Below, piece after piece: positions 1-5,217 of a stretch of DNA of 17,911 bases. This DNA is from CAZQDP01 sp964592375. Lineage in GTDB: Bacteria > Bacillota > Clostridia > RUG12999. The position numbers and the translations under genes were made by a program. The DNA lies in the NCBI GenBank assembly GCA_964592375.1, contig CAZQDP010000053.1, positions 1 through 17,911 on the forward strand, given 5' to 3'. A model generated the notes under the pieces. The model was not told the DNA's origin and searched no databases. It saw only the letters and a program-made list of their open reading frames with translations. How positions within the stretch are numbered: the stretch's first letter is position 1; each line of letters starts with the position of its first letter.

Positions 1-893
1 TCTCCTTCTTCCTTCCAAATTTCCCATGGCATGGCGCCCAAAAAGTTTTCTCCTACTTTGCTCGTGGCACCCGTTTTGGTGAATTCCCCATATGCATTAG
101 CAGAGGTTTGTGCCATGAATGAACTTTGCCCAATTGATGCCCATTTGCTCGGGCTCTGAGAAGAGTCCTTTTTAAATTGAATAAGTTTTTTGATCAAATT
201 CTCAGAATTCGTGTTTTCGTTTGGTACCACTTTTAGCGAGACTTGCTCATTATCCTCCGCCTCCTGGGGCTTAAAACGGTTTTGTACAAATTCCTCTATC
301 ACCTGTTTGATGATGGCATCCCCGTTTCGATATGCTTCTATCATGCTTTGAAGCTTTGCAATTTCATTTTCTACTTTCGGGGTTTTTGCATTGCTTTTGG
401 CAAGTGTTTCATACTTCTTTGCTATCTGCTCAATGACCGCCGGTAAACCCTCCGTTTTAAAAACGGCTGAATGACTTTTTCCATCATCGCCAATTTCATA
501 GCGTTCTTTAATATAGGCATCCTCCGACTTTCGGATGGCCGGATTGGCGCTACGCAGTACATCCAAATCTCGCCTGAGCAGGCTGAGCTGCGCATCAATC
601 TTTTGGTTTGCCGCTCTATTATTCTCCTTTTTGAACTGCTTTTTTGCTTCATACAGAGAGCCTACTGCATTTTTCACCGCCTCACTGCGATCCTTGATGC
701 CTTCCCAAATGGCGCTTTCACGCTCCAATTTGGCGGCTTCCTTATCTGCCTCGGAAATGGTGGATGCCTGGGCAAAATCCTTTAATTTACTTTTCAATCT
801 TTCGGTAAACCATTTTGGTTCGTCTCCATTTCGTTTGGGGAGGTAAATATGATTGTTTTCTTTTCCATAAATAGAACTGTTGTTTGCTATCAT
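1..893 (-). CDS. Uncharacterised coiled-coil-like protein, partial (C-terminus outside window)
   Basis: An open frame of about 297 codons runs from an ATG at 891-893 off the left edge without a stop. I do not recognise the family. The visible part begins MIANNSSIYGKENNHIYLPK. It is then rich in Lys, Glu, Ala and Ser with long predicted-helical stretches (for example around KLERESAIWEGIKDRSEAV and EIAKLQSMIEAYRNGD), so coiled coils are likely. No signal peptide or membrane segment is seen. It sits on the same strand as terL, 236 nt downstream, where a portal gene is usual, but it does not look like a portal protein. The start is uncertain. The frame stays open upstream to a stop at 1014-1016, an in-frame ATG lies at 933-935 without a ribosome site, and a promoter-like sequence ends one base before the chosen ATG. 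A GAAAGGAAAG stretch about 12 nt upstream gives weak support for the ATG. Confidence 0.7.
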   Translation of the reverse strand, partial: MIANNSSIYGKENNHIYLPKRNGDEPKWFTERLKSKLKDFAQASTISEADKEAAKLERESAIWEGIKDRSEAVKNAVGSLYEAKKQFKKENNRAANQKIDAQLSLLRRDLDVLRSANPAIRKSEDAYIKERYEIGDDGKSHSAVFKTEGLPAVIEQIAKKYETLAKSNAKTPKVENEIAKLQSMIEAYRNGDAIIKQVIEEFVQNRFKPQEAEDNEQVSLKVVPNENTNSENLIKKLIQFKKDSSQSPSKWASIGQSSFMAQTSANAYGEFTKTGATSKVGENFLGAMPWEIWKEEG

Positions 894-894
894 A

Positions 895-923
895 ATTATA
901 CTACACTTTCCTTTCTTTGACAA
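895..923 (-). promoter_or_regulatory. Candidate sigma-A promoter facing the left-edge gene
   Basis: On the minus strand, TTGTCA (918-923) and TATAAT (895-900) are separated by exactly 17 bp. Transcription would start near 888, which is inside the assigned coding frame. The promoter and the ATG at 893 are therefore hard to reconcile. The -35 sits in AACACTTGTCAA, close to the -35 region of the XRE gene promoter (AACACTTGACAA, in 4015-4026). Confidence 0.5.
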
Positions 924-1043
924 GTGTTTTTTCATATTTTTTGACAACTTGCCCGTTTTTTTTAAGTGCGTATTGCGTCCTTTGCTTGGAATATTGGCTA
1001 TCCTGCTTGACTTTTAGGGGTGTTTTGGTATTGCGGGACAGGT

Positions 1044-1068
1044 GGGGCTGGCGGCCGGCGCCCGCCCC
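1044..1068. other. GC-rich hairpin in the 894-1129 gap between terL and the left-edge gene
   Basis: GGGGC (1044-1048) pairs with GCCCC (1064-1068), and inside it GGCG (1050-1053) pairs with CGCC (1059-1062), around a 5-nt GCCGG loop with one mismatch. No T-run follows on either strand, so it is not a standard terminator. The block is far richer in GC than its surroundings. The rest of the 236-nt gap holds the promoter-like site above and no gene I can support. Confidence 0.45.
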
Positions 1069-1129
1069 ATCGTAAGTGAATTTTTAGCGTGTGCGGGTGG
1101 GTTGCCGGGATGGGATTGCCTCCCTTACA

Positions 1130-2551
1130 TTACCCGGCGGTTATTTCGTTTAGGTCTAGCGGATGGAATAATGGGATGTTGCTTTTTGCCCTTGGTTTTG
1201 GCGGCCCTATTGGGTCGCACATTAAAAAGTACCTTGTTTCGTCATAAATATGGTCCTCTCCACTGCTATCTACATCCTCGGTATCCAGTGGGTCATACAT
1301 CAGTGCCCCAATGGTGCGAATGAACTCCTTGCAGGTATCAAATACATAGAGCATCGGATACCCTTCCTCGTCGAATGCCAACCGATAATGCAGCTGCATT
1401 TTTCCTGCAATGCGTGCGTTGTTTGCTTTTTCGAAATACAGGCCGCTATTTTCCATCATCGTAATGATGCTGCCTTCACTGCCTCTGGATTGATCCCAAA
1501 TGGAGGGGTCTGCAATACCTGTAATATGACAGCCTTTTTCGTACTTCTCTTCCATTTCCTGAATTTTTGCTGCAATTTGTTTTGGATGCCATTTCAGCCC
1601 CACATTGGGCTCCCCGGTACTGCCGTAGAGCTCCCTATATCGATATACCCTGCCGTCCTGATCCACTGCCCACCATGCGACTGAAAAAGGGCGGGAATAA
1701 CCGAAGTCGAAGCTACGGTACCTTTTCCAATCCTTTGGTATGGCAAATGGCCTGATAACATGGGTAAACTGACGGGTGTCGGCGCCCTCCGGATGATTGC
1801 AAAACTCCGTGAAGACTTGTCCGCTGAAGCTGTCCCAGTCTCCATAGAGCAGTGCTTTGCGCTCCTGCTCCGGCAGCATTCCAAGTGCCGCCACATAGTT
1901 GGGATCGTTTTCCAGTAATATTTTATTGTCAAATACTGTGGAAGGTACAAATACTCTGGAACGACGATACATCTTGCCCCCGATACAAACCTCTTCCCAG
2001 TAGGTTGTCAGCGGCTGTTTCCCTGCAATAAATCGGCTTTTGACCCAGCTATGACCAATTCCGCCGGGATTGCAGGTGGCACGTATGTAACAACGAGTAC
2101 CCGGGCCGCCCGGCCTGTTGCGACTGAACATATAAGCGTACTCTTCCCATTCAAAATGAGTCAGCTCATCAAATCCCACAAAATCATACCGTTTGCCCTG
2201 ATACTTGACTCTGTCCTGCCGATATTGCATACTGCCAAAGTAAATTTTGGCCCCACCTGGAAACACCCAGCAATGGCGGTTGTCGTTATATTTCGCTCCC
2301 GAATAGGCAGCGGGATAAATTTCCATAGATCGATCCACAAGGCCGGAACATTCGGGGTATGTTTTTCTGAAAATGATTGCCCTATAATGTGGAATGTGCA
2401 CCTGCCTAAGCGCTTCCGCCAGTAGGGCATCGCTTTTGCCACCTCCCGCCGCACCGCCATACAGCGCTTCATATTCCCCACGGGCTAAGAATTCTGCTTG
2501 CCTGGGCTGAGGCTGCCATATAATGTTTTGCGGCTGTTTTTCTTTTTTCAG
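1130..2551 (-). CDS. terL: Phage terminase large subunit (packaging ATPase and nuclease)
   Basis: This is the motor that pumps phage DNA into the prohead and cuts it. With a CTG start at 2549-2551 it has 473 residues. Walker A GGAAGGGKS is at 32-40, Walker B DFVGFDE at 123-129 and the coupling motif ATCNPGG at about 158-164. The RNase H-like nuclease follows, with acidic residues in FDFGY (D282), ADPSIWD (D348) and IYDETRYF (D437). The arrangement fits the Terminase_6 / PBSX-like families. No ATG, GTG or TTG lies before Walker A. The first such codon is a GTG at 2399-2401, which would delete the ATPase motif. The frame opens after a stop at 2558-2560, and the CTG has a near-perfect GGCGGTGA six bases upstream. 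It begins 3 nt after the stop of the TerS-like gene, so coupling is likely. Confidence 0.93.
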   Translation of the reverse strand: MKKEKQPQNIIWQPQPRQAEFLARGEYEALYGGAAGGGKSDALLAEALRQVHIPHYRAIIFRKTYPECSGLVDRSMEIYPAAYSGAKYNDNRHCWVFPGGAKIYFGSMQYRQDRVKYQGKRYDFVGFDELTHFEWEEYAYMFSRNRPGGPGTRCYIRATCNPGGIGHSWVKSRFIAGKQPLTTYWEEVCIGGKMYRRSRVFVPSTVFDNKILLENDPNYVAALGMLPEQERKALLYGDWDSFSGQVFTEFCNHPEGADTRQFTHVIRPFAIPKDWKRYRSFDFGYSRPFSVAWWAVDQDGRVYRYRELYGSTGEPNVGLKWHPKQIAAKIQEMEEKYEKGCHITGIADPSIWDQSRGSEGSIITMMENSGLYFEKANNARIAGKMQLHYRLAFDEEGYPMLYVFDTCKEFIRTIGALMYDPLDTEDVDSSGEDHIYDETRYFLMCDPIGPPKPRAKSNIPLFHPLDLNEITAG

Positions 2552-2553
2552 TG

Positions 2554-2937
2554 TTATTCACCGCCTTTGTCCTGCTGCCCTTCTGGCAGCACAATGGGCG
2601 GTAGGATAACCAGTCCGGTAGATTCATTGGCCTCTTGCCTCTCCGGTGCCTTTTCTTTGCAGTCGTCAAGGAGCTTTTTTTTAATTGCAACTGCTTTTTC
2701 CAAGGTGGCCGCCGCCTCCAATATGCGCTTGGTATCCAGCGATGCCAGCCTTTTTTCCACCAGCTCCTCCTGGCCGTTATCCTTTACTTTCAGGATATGC
2801 AAATTAAAATCTCCGTCTGAAGCGGATTTGAATACCGCCTTGATAATTTCATCCACTGCCTCCAGTTCTTTTTGCATTTTTCTCCTTTGCGTTGCCGGCA
2901 CTTTTACTTTTTCCGGCGTTTCTTTTTTTGCGGACAA
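2554..2937 (-). CDS. Probable terminase small subunit (by position)
   Basis: This 127-aa protein is charged and mostly helical, with a Pro-rich C-terminus (residues 108-117, LVILPPIVLP). It lies directly upstream of terL, where phages carry the DNA-recognition subunit of the terminase. I do not see a clear helix-turn-helix, so the name rests on position and size. The start is a TTG at 2935-2937, chosen because GGAGGA (2947-2952) lies nine bases upstream in an A-rich context. The first 34 nt overlap the end of the 116-aa gene in another frame, and its stop (TAA, 2554-2556) is three bases before the terL CTG. Alternatives are a scaffold-like or accessory packaging protein. Confidence 0.6.
   Translation of the reverse strand: MSAKKETPEKVKVPATQRRKMQKELEAVDEIIKAVFKSASDGDFNLHILKVKDNGQEELVEKRLASLDTKRILEAAATLEKAVAIKKKLLDDCKEKAPERQEANESTGLVILPPIVLPEGQQDKGGE
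2558..2565 (-). promoter_or_regulatory. Ribosome binding site that decides the CTG start of terL
   Basis: The minus strand reads GGCGGTGA, one mismatch from GGAGGTGA, followed by six bases and CTG. It lies within the last codons of the upstream gene. It is the only plausible initiation signal that keeps the Walker A motif in the protein. Confidence 0.6.
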
Positions 2938-3254
2938 GCAGTATCGTCCTCCTTTTTTGATATTTTGCGGGATAGTTGAATATCAATTTTTCTGAATAAT
3001 CTTGCCATTTCTAAAATTTGAGGCTCCTGCTCCTGATAAAACTTGATGCAAACATTTTCCTCTTCCGCTTTTCGTTCAAATACATCAAAGGCCTCCATCA
3101 CCATTTTTTTATTAAGACGATATGGTGAAATGCCATAGGCCACTGCGCCAATTGCTTCATCCGGATTGATGTATTCCGGTGCGGTTAGCGCAAAATATAG
3201 GGCGAGATAATTTTCATGTAGTGGATCTCTTTCTAAGCTGTTCGCGTAAGACAC
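2904..3254 (-). CDS. Uncharacterised 116-aa phage protein
   Basis: I do not recognise this protein. It starts at GTG (3252-3254) with AGGAGGT about nine bases upstream. An ATG at 3254-3256 overlaps it but is in a frame that closes after seven codons. The first 75 residues look like a compact mixed-helical domain (SLERDPLHENYLALYFALTA near the start). The middle is helical, and the last 17 residues are very basic (PQKKKRRKK at the end), suggesting nucleic-acid contact or simply the constraint of overlapping the next gene. It lies 13 nt after the Prp stop and in the same transcript as the terminase genes, so a role in packaging or head assembly is the simplest inference. Confidence 0.7.
   Translation of the reverse strand: MSYANSLERDPLHENYLALYFALTAPEYINPDEAIGAVAYGISPYRLNKKMVMEAFDVFERKAEEENVCIKFYQEQEPQILEMARLFRKIDIQLSRKISKKEDDTACPQKKKRRKK
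2947..2952 (-). promoter_or_regulatory. Strong ribosome binding site for the TTG start of the TerS-like gene
   Basis: The minus strand reads AAAAAAGGAGGA followed by nine bases and TTG. This core signal supports an unusual TTG start, and hence the 34-nt overlap with the upstream gene. Confidence 0.7.
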
Positions 3255-3267
3255 ATATCTCTACCTC

Positions 3268-3585
3268 CTAATACTCCTCTACGTTAACCCTTACATTGAA
3301 CGGATATTTCTTCTGTATCATACACAGCCCTACCTCTCCGCAGATGAGCACTGCCTGTATATCCTTTCGCTGAAAGCCTTTGATGATCTTGATATATGGC
3401 CGTTTGCCGATTTCTTCATAAATCATAAAATGCTTTTTAAAATTGCTCAGCGTTGCGAGCATGGTATAAAAAATTGTGGACACGGCACTGCATACAATGT
3501 CGTTGCCCGGCCGATACATGGCATGTCCTGAAAACTGAAACGTTGTAATCATTCCCTTTTCTTTTACAATATTGATTTTGACCAT
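3268..3585 (-). CDS. prp: Prp (YsxB-like) cysteine protease, phage-borne
   Basis: This is a 105-aa member of the Prp family. The catalytic pair is visible: His21 in SGHAMYRPGNDIVC and Cys32 in the same motif, with the family spacing and the conserved D-I-V-C-x-A-V-S. In Firmicutes the chromosomal Prp lies between the genes for ribosomal proteins L21 and L27 and removes an N-terminal extension from L27. In Staphylococcus, host Prp also trims phage capsid and scaffold proteins. Here it is in a packaging cluster, two genes before terL, so processing of phage head proteins is the likely job. That is inference. The ATG at 3583-3585 has AAAGGA about 10 bases upstream. The N-terminal strand, helix-rich middle and C-terminal strand match family length (about 105-110 aa). 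Nothing is missing. Confidence 0.88.
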   Translation of the reverse strand: MVKINIVKEKGMITTFQFSGHAMYRPGNDIVCSAVSTIFYTMLATLSNFKKHFMIYEEIGKRPYIKIIKGFQRKDIQAVLICGEVGLCMIQKKYPFNVRVNVEEY

Positions 3586-3628
3586 TTTTATTCATTTCCT
3601 TTCACATGCTGATGATTTAGTGCCTGTT

Positions 3629-3871
3629 TTACATCATTCTTTCTGTTCCGCTCATATTGATATCAAAGAAATAGTGCACCGGCTTGCCAAGAATTTCGCT
3701 GATTTTATTCATGATCGTAATGCGAGGTTCTACTTCACCATGTTCAATATTAGAATAGGTGACATGGGATCTTTTCATCAAAAGATGCGACATTTGACTT
3801 AGCGTAATTCTTTTTTCTCTCCTTGCTTGCTTGAGGCGTTTTGTGAATACATATTGACTGTACTTTGACAT
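3629..3871 (-). CDS. XRE-family helix-turn-helix regulator, Cro-like
   Basis: This 80-aa protein is almost entirely one XRE domain (residues about 8-66), with the recognition region around TLSQMSHLLMKRSHVTYSNIE and the common tail of the fold, ISEILGKPVHYFFD. It has no second domain. It lies divergent from a LexA/CI-type repressor across a 253-nt operator-rich region, which is the layout of a phage lysogeny switch, and it is first in the minus-strand run that leads to the terminase genes. The ATG at 3869-3871 has GGAAGG-type sequence about eight bases upstream. A promoter TTGACA-18-TATAAT sits about 120 nt upstream. A Cro-like role is inferred from position and size only. Confidence 0.85.
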   Translation of the reverse strand: MSKYSQYVFTKRLKQARREKRITLSQMSHLLMKRSHVTYSNIEHGEVEPRITIMNKISEILGKPVHYFFDINMSGTERMM

Positions 3872-3911
3872 TTTCTATACTTCCTTTCCTTTATTTTGAT
3901 ATACTCCTTAT

Positions 3912-3935
3912 TTTCATGCCCTGAAATGCATGAAA
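3912..3935. repeat. Perfect inverted repeat in the leader of the XRE gene
   Basis: TTTCATGC (3912-3919) and GCATGAAA (3928-3935) form an 8-bp perfect inverted repeat with an 8-bp spacer. It lies about 40 nt before the XRE start codon. The 9-mer TTTTCATGC at its left edge recurs at 4082-4090, between the -35 and -10 of the repressor promoter. It could be an operator or an RNA hairpin. Confidence 0.55.
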
Positions 3936-3990
3936 TTCACGTTATTCAATTTAATTGGTTTTGTAATTCGTTTCCATCCCGCTAAAAACG

Positions 3991-4020
3991 ATTATAATAC
4001 AACTACGGTGTACTTGTCAA
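3991..4020 (-). promoter_or_regulatory. Promoter of the XRE / packaging transcript
   Basis: On the minus strand TTGACA (4015-4020) and TATAAT (3991-3996) are separated by 18 bp. The predicted start near 3984 leaves a leader of roughly 110 nt before the XRE gene. Two perfect consensus boxes suggest a strong promoter that is normally repressed. Confidence 0.7.
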
Positions 4021-4022
4021 GT
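4012..4022. promoter_or_regulatory. Candidate operator over the XRE promoter -35
   Basis: ACTTGTCAAGT is a perfect palindrome around a central T, and it covers the -35 box of the minus-strand promoter. A repressor bound here would block that promoter. Confidence 0.45.
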
Positions 4023-4052
4023 GTTATTTATTTTATTGTTGATTGTTTTGTA

Positions 4053-4080
4053 TTGTATACAAATTTATTGAATTTTTCAA
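4053..4080. promoter_or_regulatory. Two adjacent palindromes over the repressor promoter
   Basis: TTGTATACAA (4053-4062) is a perfect 10-bp palindrome. TTGAATTTTTCAA (4068-4080) has 5-bp arms around TTT and contains the -35 box of the plus-strand promoter. They are placed where a self-regulating phage repressor would bind. AT-richness makes chance palindromes fairly easy, so this is a candidate only. Confidence 0.4.
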
Positions 4081-4096
4081 CTTTTCATGCTATAAT
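4068..4096 (+). promoter_or_regulatory. Promoter of the LexA/CI-type repressor
   Basis: TTGAAT (4068-4073) and TATAAT (4091-4096) are separated by 17 bp. The start near 4103 lies about 22 nt before the ATG at 4125. It therefore rules out the longer open frame that begins at 3930. Confidence 0.75.
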
Positions 4097-4124
4097 AGAG
4101 AAAAAAGGAAGGGGTTGCAGCGGA

Positions 4125-4760
4125 ATGAGTGATTTAACTTTCCCCCAAAGACTCAAAGAGTTGAGAAAAGAAAAACGTTTTACGCAAAATGATTTGGGTG
4201 ATTATTTGGGTGTGGGTAAAACGACAATATCTAATTATGAAACCGGCTACAGTATGCCGGACAGCGCCACACTTGGTAGACTGGCCGATATTTTTAGCGT
4301 AAGCGTTGATTTTATGTTAGGACGCTCCGCACTCCCACGCGAGGAGTATAATTCTCCTGCGCAGACTCTCAAGCGGATTGCAGTGGTTGGCATCATAAGA
4401 GCCGGGGAGCCGATATTGGCTTCGCATAACATTATTGAATATGTGGATATGCCAGAGCAGATGGTCTGCGGCGGAGAATTCTTTGGGCTGAAGGTGGTCG
4501 GTGATTCTATGGACCGCTCCCGTATTCATGATGGAGACGTGGTTATTGTGCGCAAGCAGGAAATCGTGGAGAATGGCCAAATCGCTGTCATTATGCTGGA
4601 AAATGAAAATGCAACCGTAAAAAGATTTTATCAAAACGGTCGCTTTATTACCCTCATGCCAGACAGCTCCAATCATATTTACGAACCCCAAACTATCGAT
4701 ATTGCCAAGACCGATGCAAAGATAATTGGACGAGTTGTCAATGCCATTATCAAGCTATAA
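4125..4760 (+). CDS. LexA/CI-type phage repressor (XRE domain plus S24 self-cleaving peptidase)
   Basis: This 211-aa repressor has an N-terminal XRE domain (residues about 8-66, recognition helix in GVGKTTISNYETG) and a C-terminal S24/LexA peptidase. The likely self-cleavage site is Ala93-Gly94 in IIRAGEPILA. The catalytic Ser128 is in VVGDSMD and the catalytic Lys166 in NATVKRFY. Such proteins hold a prophage dormant and are inactivated when RecA filaments trigger self-cleavage after DNA damage. The frame is open for 65 more codons upstream. The ATG at 4125-4127 was chosen because a promoter ends at 4096, a GGAAGGGG site lies about 10 bases before it, and the protein then begins like other family members. 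It could instead be a host LexA-like regulator, but position favours the phage. No terminator hairpin with a GC stem follows it. Confidence 0.88.
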   Translation: MSDLTFPQRLKELRKEKRFTQNDLGDYLGVGKTTISNYETGYSMPDSATLGRLADIFSVSVDFMLGRSALPREEYNSPAQTLKRIAVVGIIRAGEPILASHNIIEYVDMPEQMVCGGEFFGLKVVGDSMDRSRIHDGDVVIVRKQEIVENGQIAVIMLENENATVKRFYQNGRFITLMPDSSNHIYEPQTIDIAKTDAKIIGRVVNAIIKL

Positions 4761-4782
4761 CCATTCTTTTTCGGTAATTTTT

Positions 4783-4830
4783 CTTTTTTTTAAAAAAAAG
4801 CTTGCATTTTCTATTATATTATGGTAAAAT
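4783..4830 (+). promoter_or_regulatory. rpsT promoter with upstream T8A8 tract
   Basis: TTGCAT (4802-4807) and TAAAAT (4825-4830) are 17 bp apart, and TG at 4822-4823 gives an extended -10. A perfect CT8A8G palindrome (4783-4800) abuts the -35, where A/T tracts often act as an UP element for RNA polymerase. This fits a highly expressed ribosomal protein gene. Confidence 0.7.
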
Positions 4831-4865
4831 AGCAACAGTATTTTGTTTACTGGGAGGTGACGTGG

Positions 4866-5129
4866 ATGCCTAATATTAAATCAGCCAAAAAAAGAGTAAA
4901 GGTTATTAAAGTGAAATCACTTCAAAATCAAATGACCAAATCTGCTCTGAAGACTTCTATAAAGAAATTCGAAGCGGTCGTTGCAACGGGCGATAAAGCA
5001 TCTGCAGGTGCTTTGTTTGTTGATGCTGTGAAAAAAATCGATCAGGCTGCTTCAAAGAATATATTGCATAAGAATACTGCATCGCGCAGGAAGTCCAAGC
5101 TTGCAATTGCTCTGAATAAGATTGTCTAA
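4866..5129 (+). CDS. rpsT: 30S ribosomal protein S20
   Basis: This is an 87-aa basic protein that binds 16S rRNA in the small subunit. The sequence MPNIKSAKKRVKV at the start and the region HKNTASRRKSKLA near the end are typical of bacterial S20, and the length fits. The ATG at 4866-4868 was chosen over an in-frame GTG three codons upstream because the GTG lies inside the ribosome binding site GGGAGGTGA (4852-4860). The gene has its own promoter and terminator, so it is a single-gene unit. Its left neighbour is the prophage repressor, which makes this the probable right edge of the inserted DNA. Confidence 0.97.
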   Translation: MPNIKSAKKRVKVIKVKSLQNQMTKSALKTSIKKFEAVVATGDKASAGALFVDAVKKIDQAASKNILHKNTASRRKSKLAIALNKIV

Positions 5130-5169
5130 GTTTGGTTTTTACACAAGGTAAATCTTAACACAACAAAAC

Positions 5170-5199
5170 GGTGGCAGGAAAATTCCTACCACCCTTTTT
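5170..5199. terminator. Intrinsic terminator of rpsT, possibly bidirectional
   Basis: GGTGGCAGGAA (5170-5180) pairs with TTCCTACCACC (5183-5193), with one C-A mismatch, and CTTTTT follows on the plus strand. The convergent 565-aa gene ends 19 nt away, and on the minus strand the stem is followed by a weaker GTTTTGTTG, so it may serve both. Confidence 0.85.
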
Positions 5200-5217
5200 C
5201 GTTGTCTGTATTTGGTT

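Larger units (their letters stand above)
1..4760. mobile_element. Prophage or prophage fragment, left end outside the window
   Basis: The segment holds a large terminase with all ATPase and nuclease motifs, a protein in the small-terminase position, a phage-type Prp protease, and two divergent phage-type regulators. That combination is known from temperate phages of Firmicutes. The right boundary is inferred: rpsT, a core gene, begins just after the repressor, so the element should end between 4760 and about 4800. I could not identify an attachment site, because the left end is not in the window. No integrase, replication, portal, capsid, tail or lysis gene is visible. It may be a deleted remnant, a satellite, or the end of a larger prophage whose other genes lie to the left. 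Confidence 0.72.

Noticed and set aside
243..846. Overlapping plus- and minus-strand frames within the left-edge gene
   Set aside because: They are short, Phe/Leu/Cys-rich readings that shadow the long minus-strand frame.
1042..1684. Plus-strand open frames opposite terL
   Set aside because: They lie antisense to a terminase with complete motifs and have no ribosome sites or recognisable domains.
3872..3908. Tiny leader peptide (about eight codons) before the XRE gene
   Set aside because: It has no clear ribosome site and no regulatory codon pattern.
3930..4124. 65-codon N-terminal extension of the LexA/CI-type repressor
   Set aside because: A TTGAAT-17-TATAAT promoter lies inside it, it has no ribosome site, and the family start fits the ATG at 4125.
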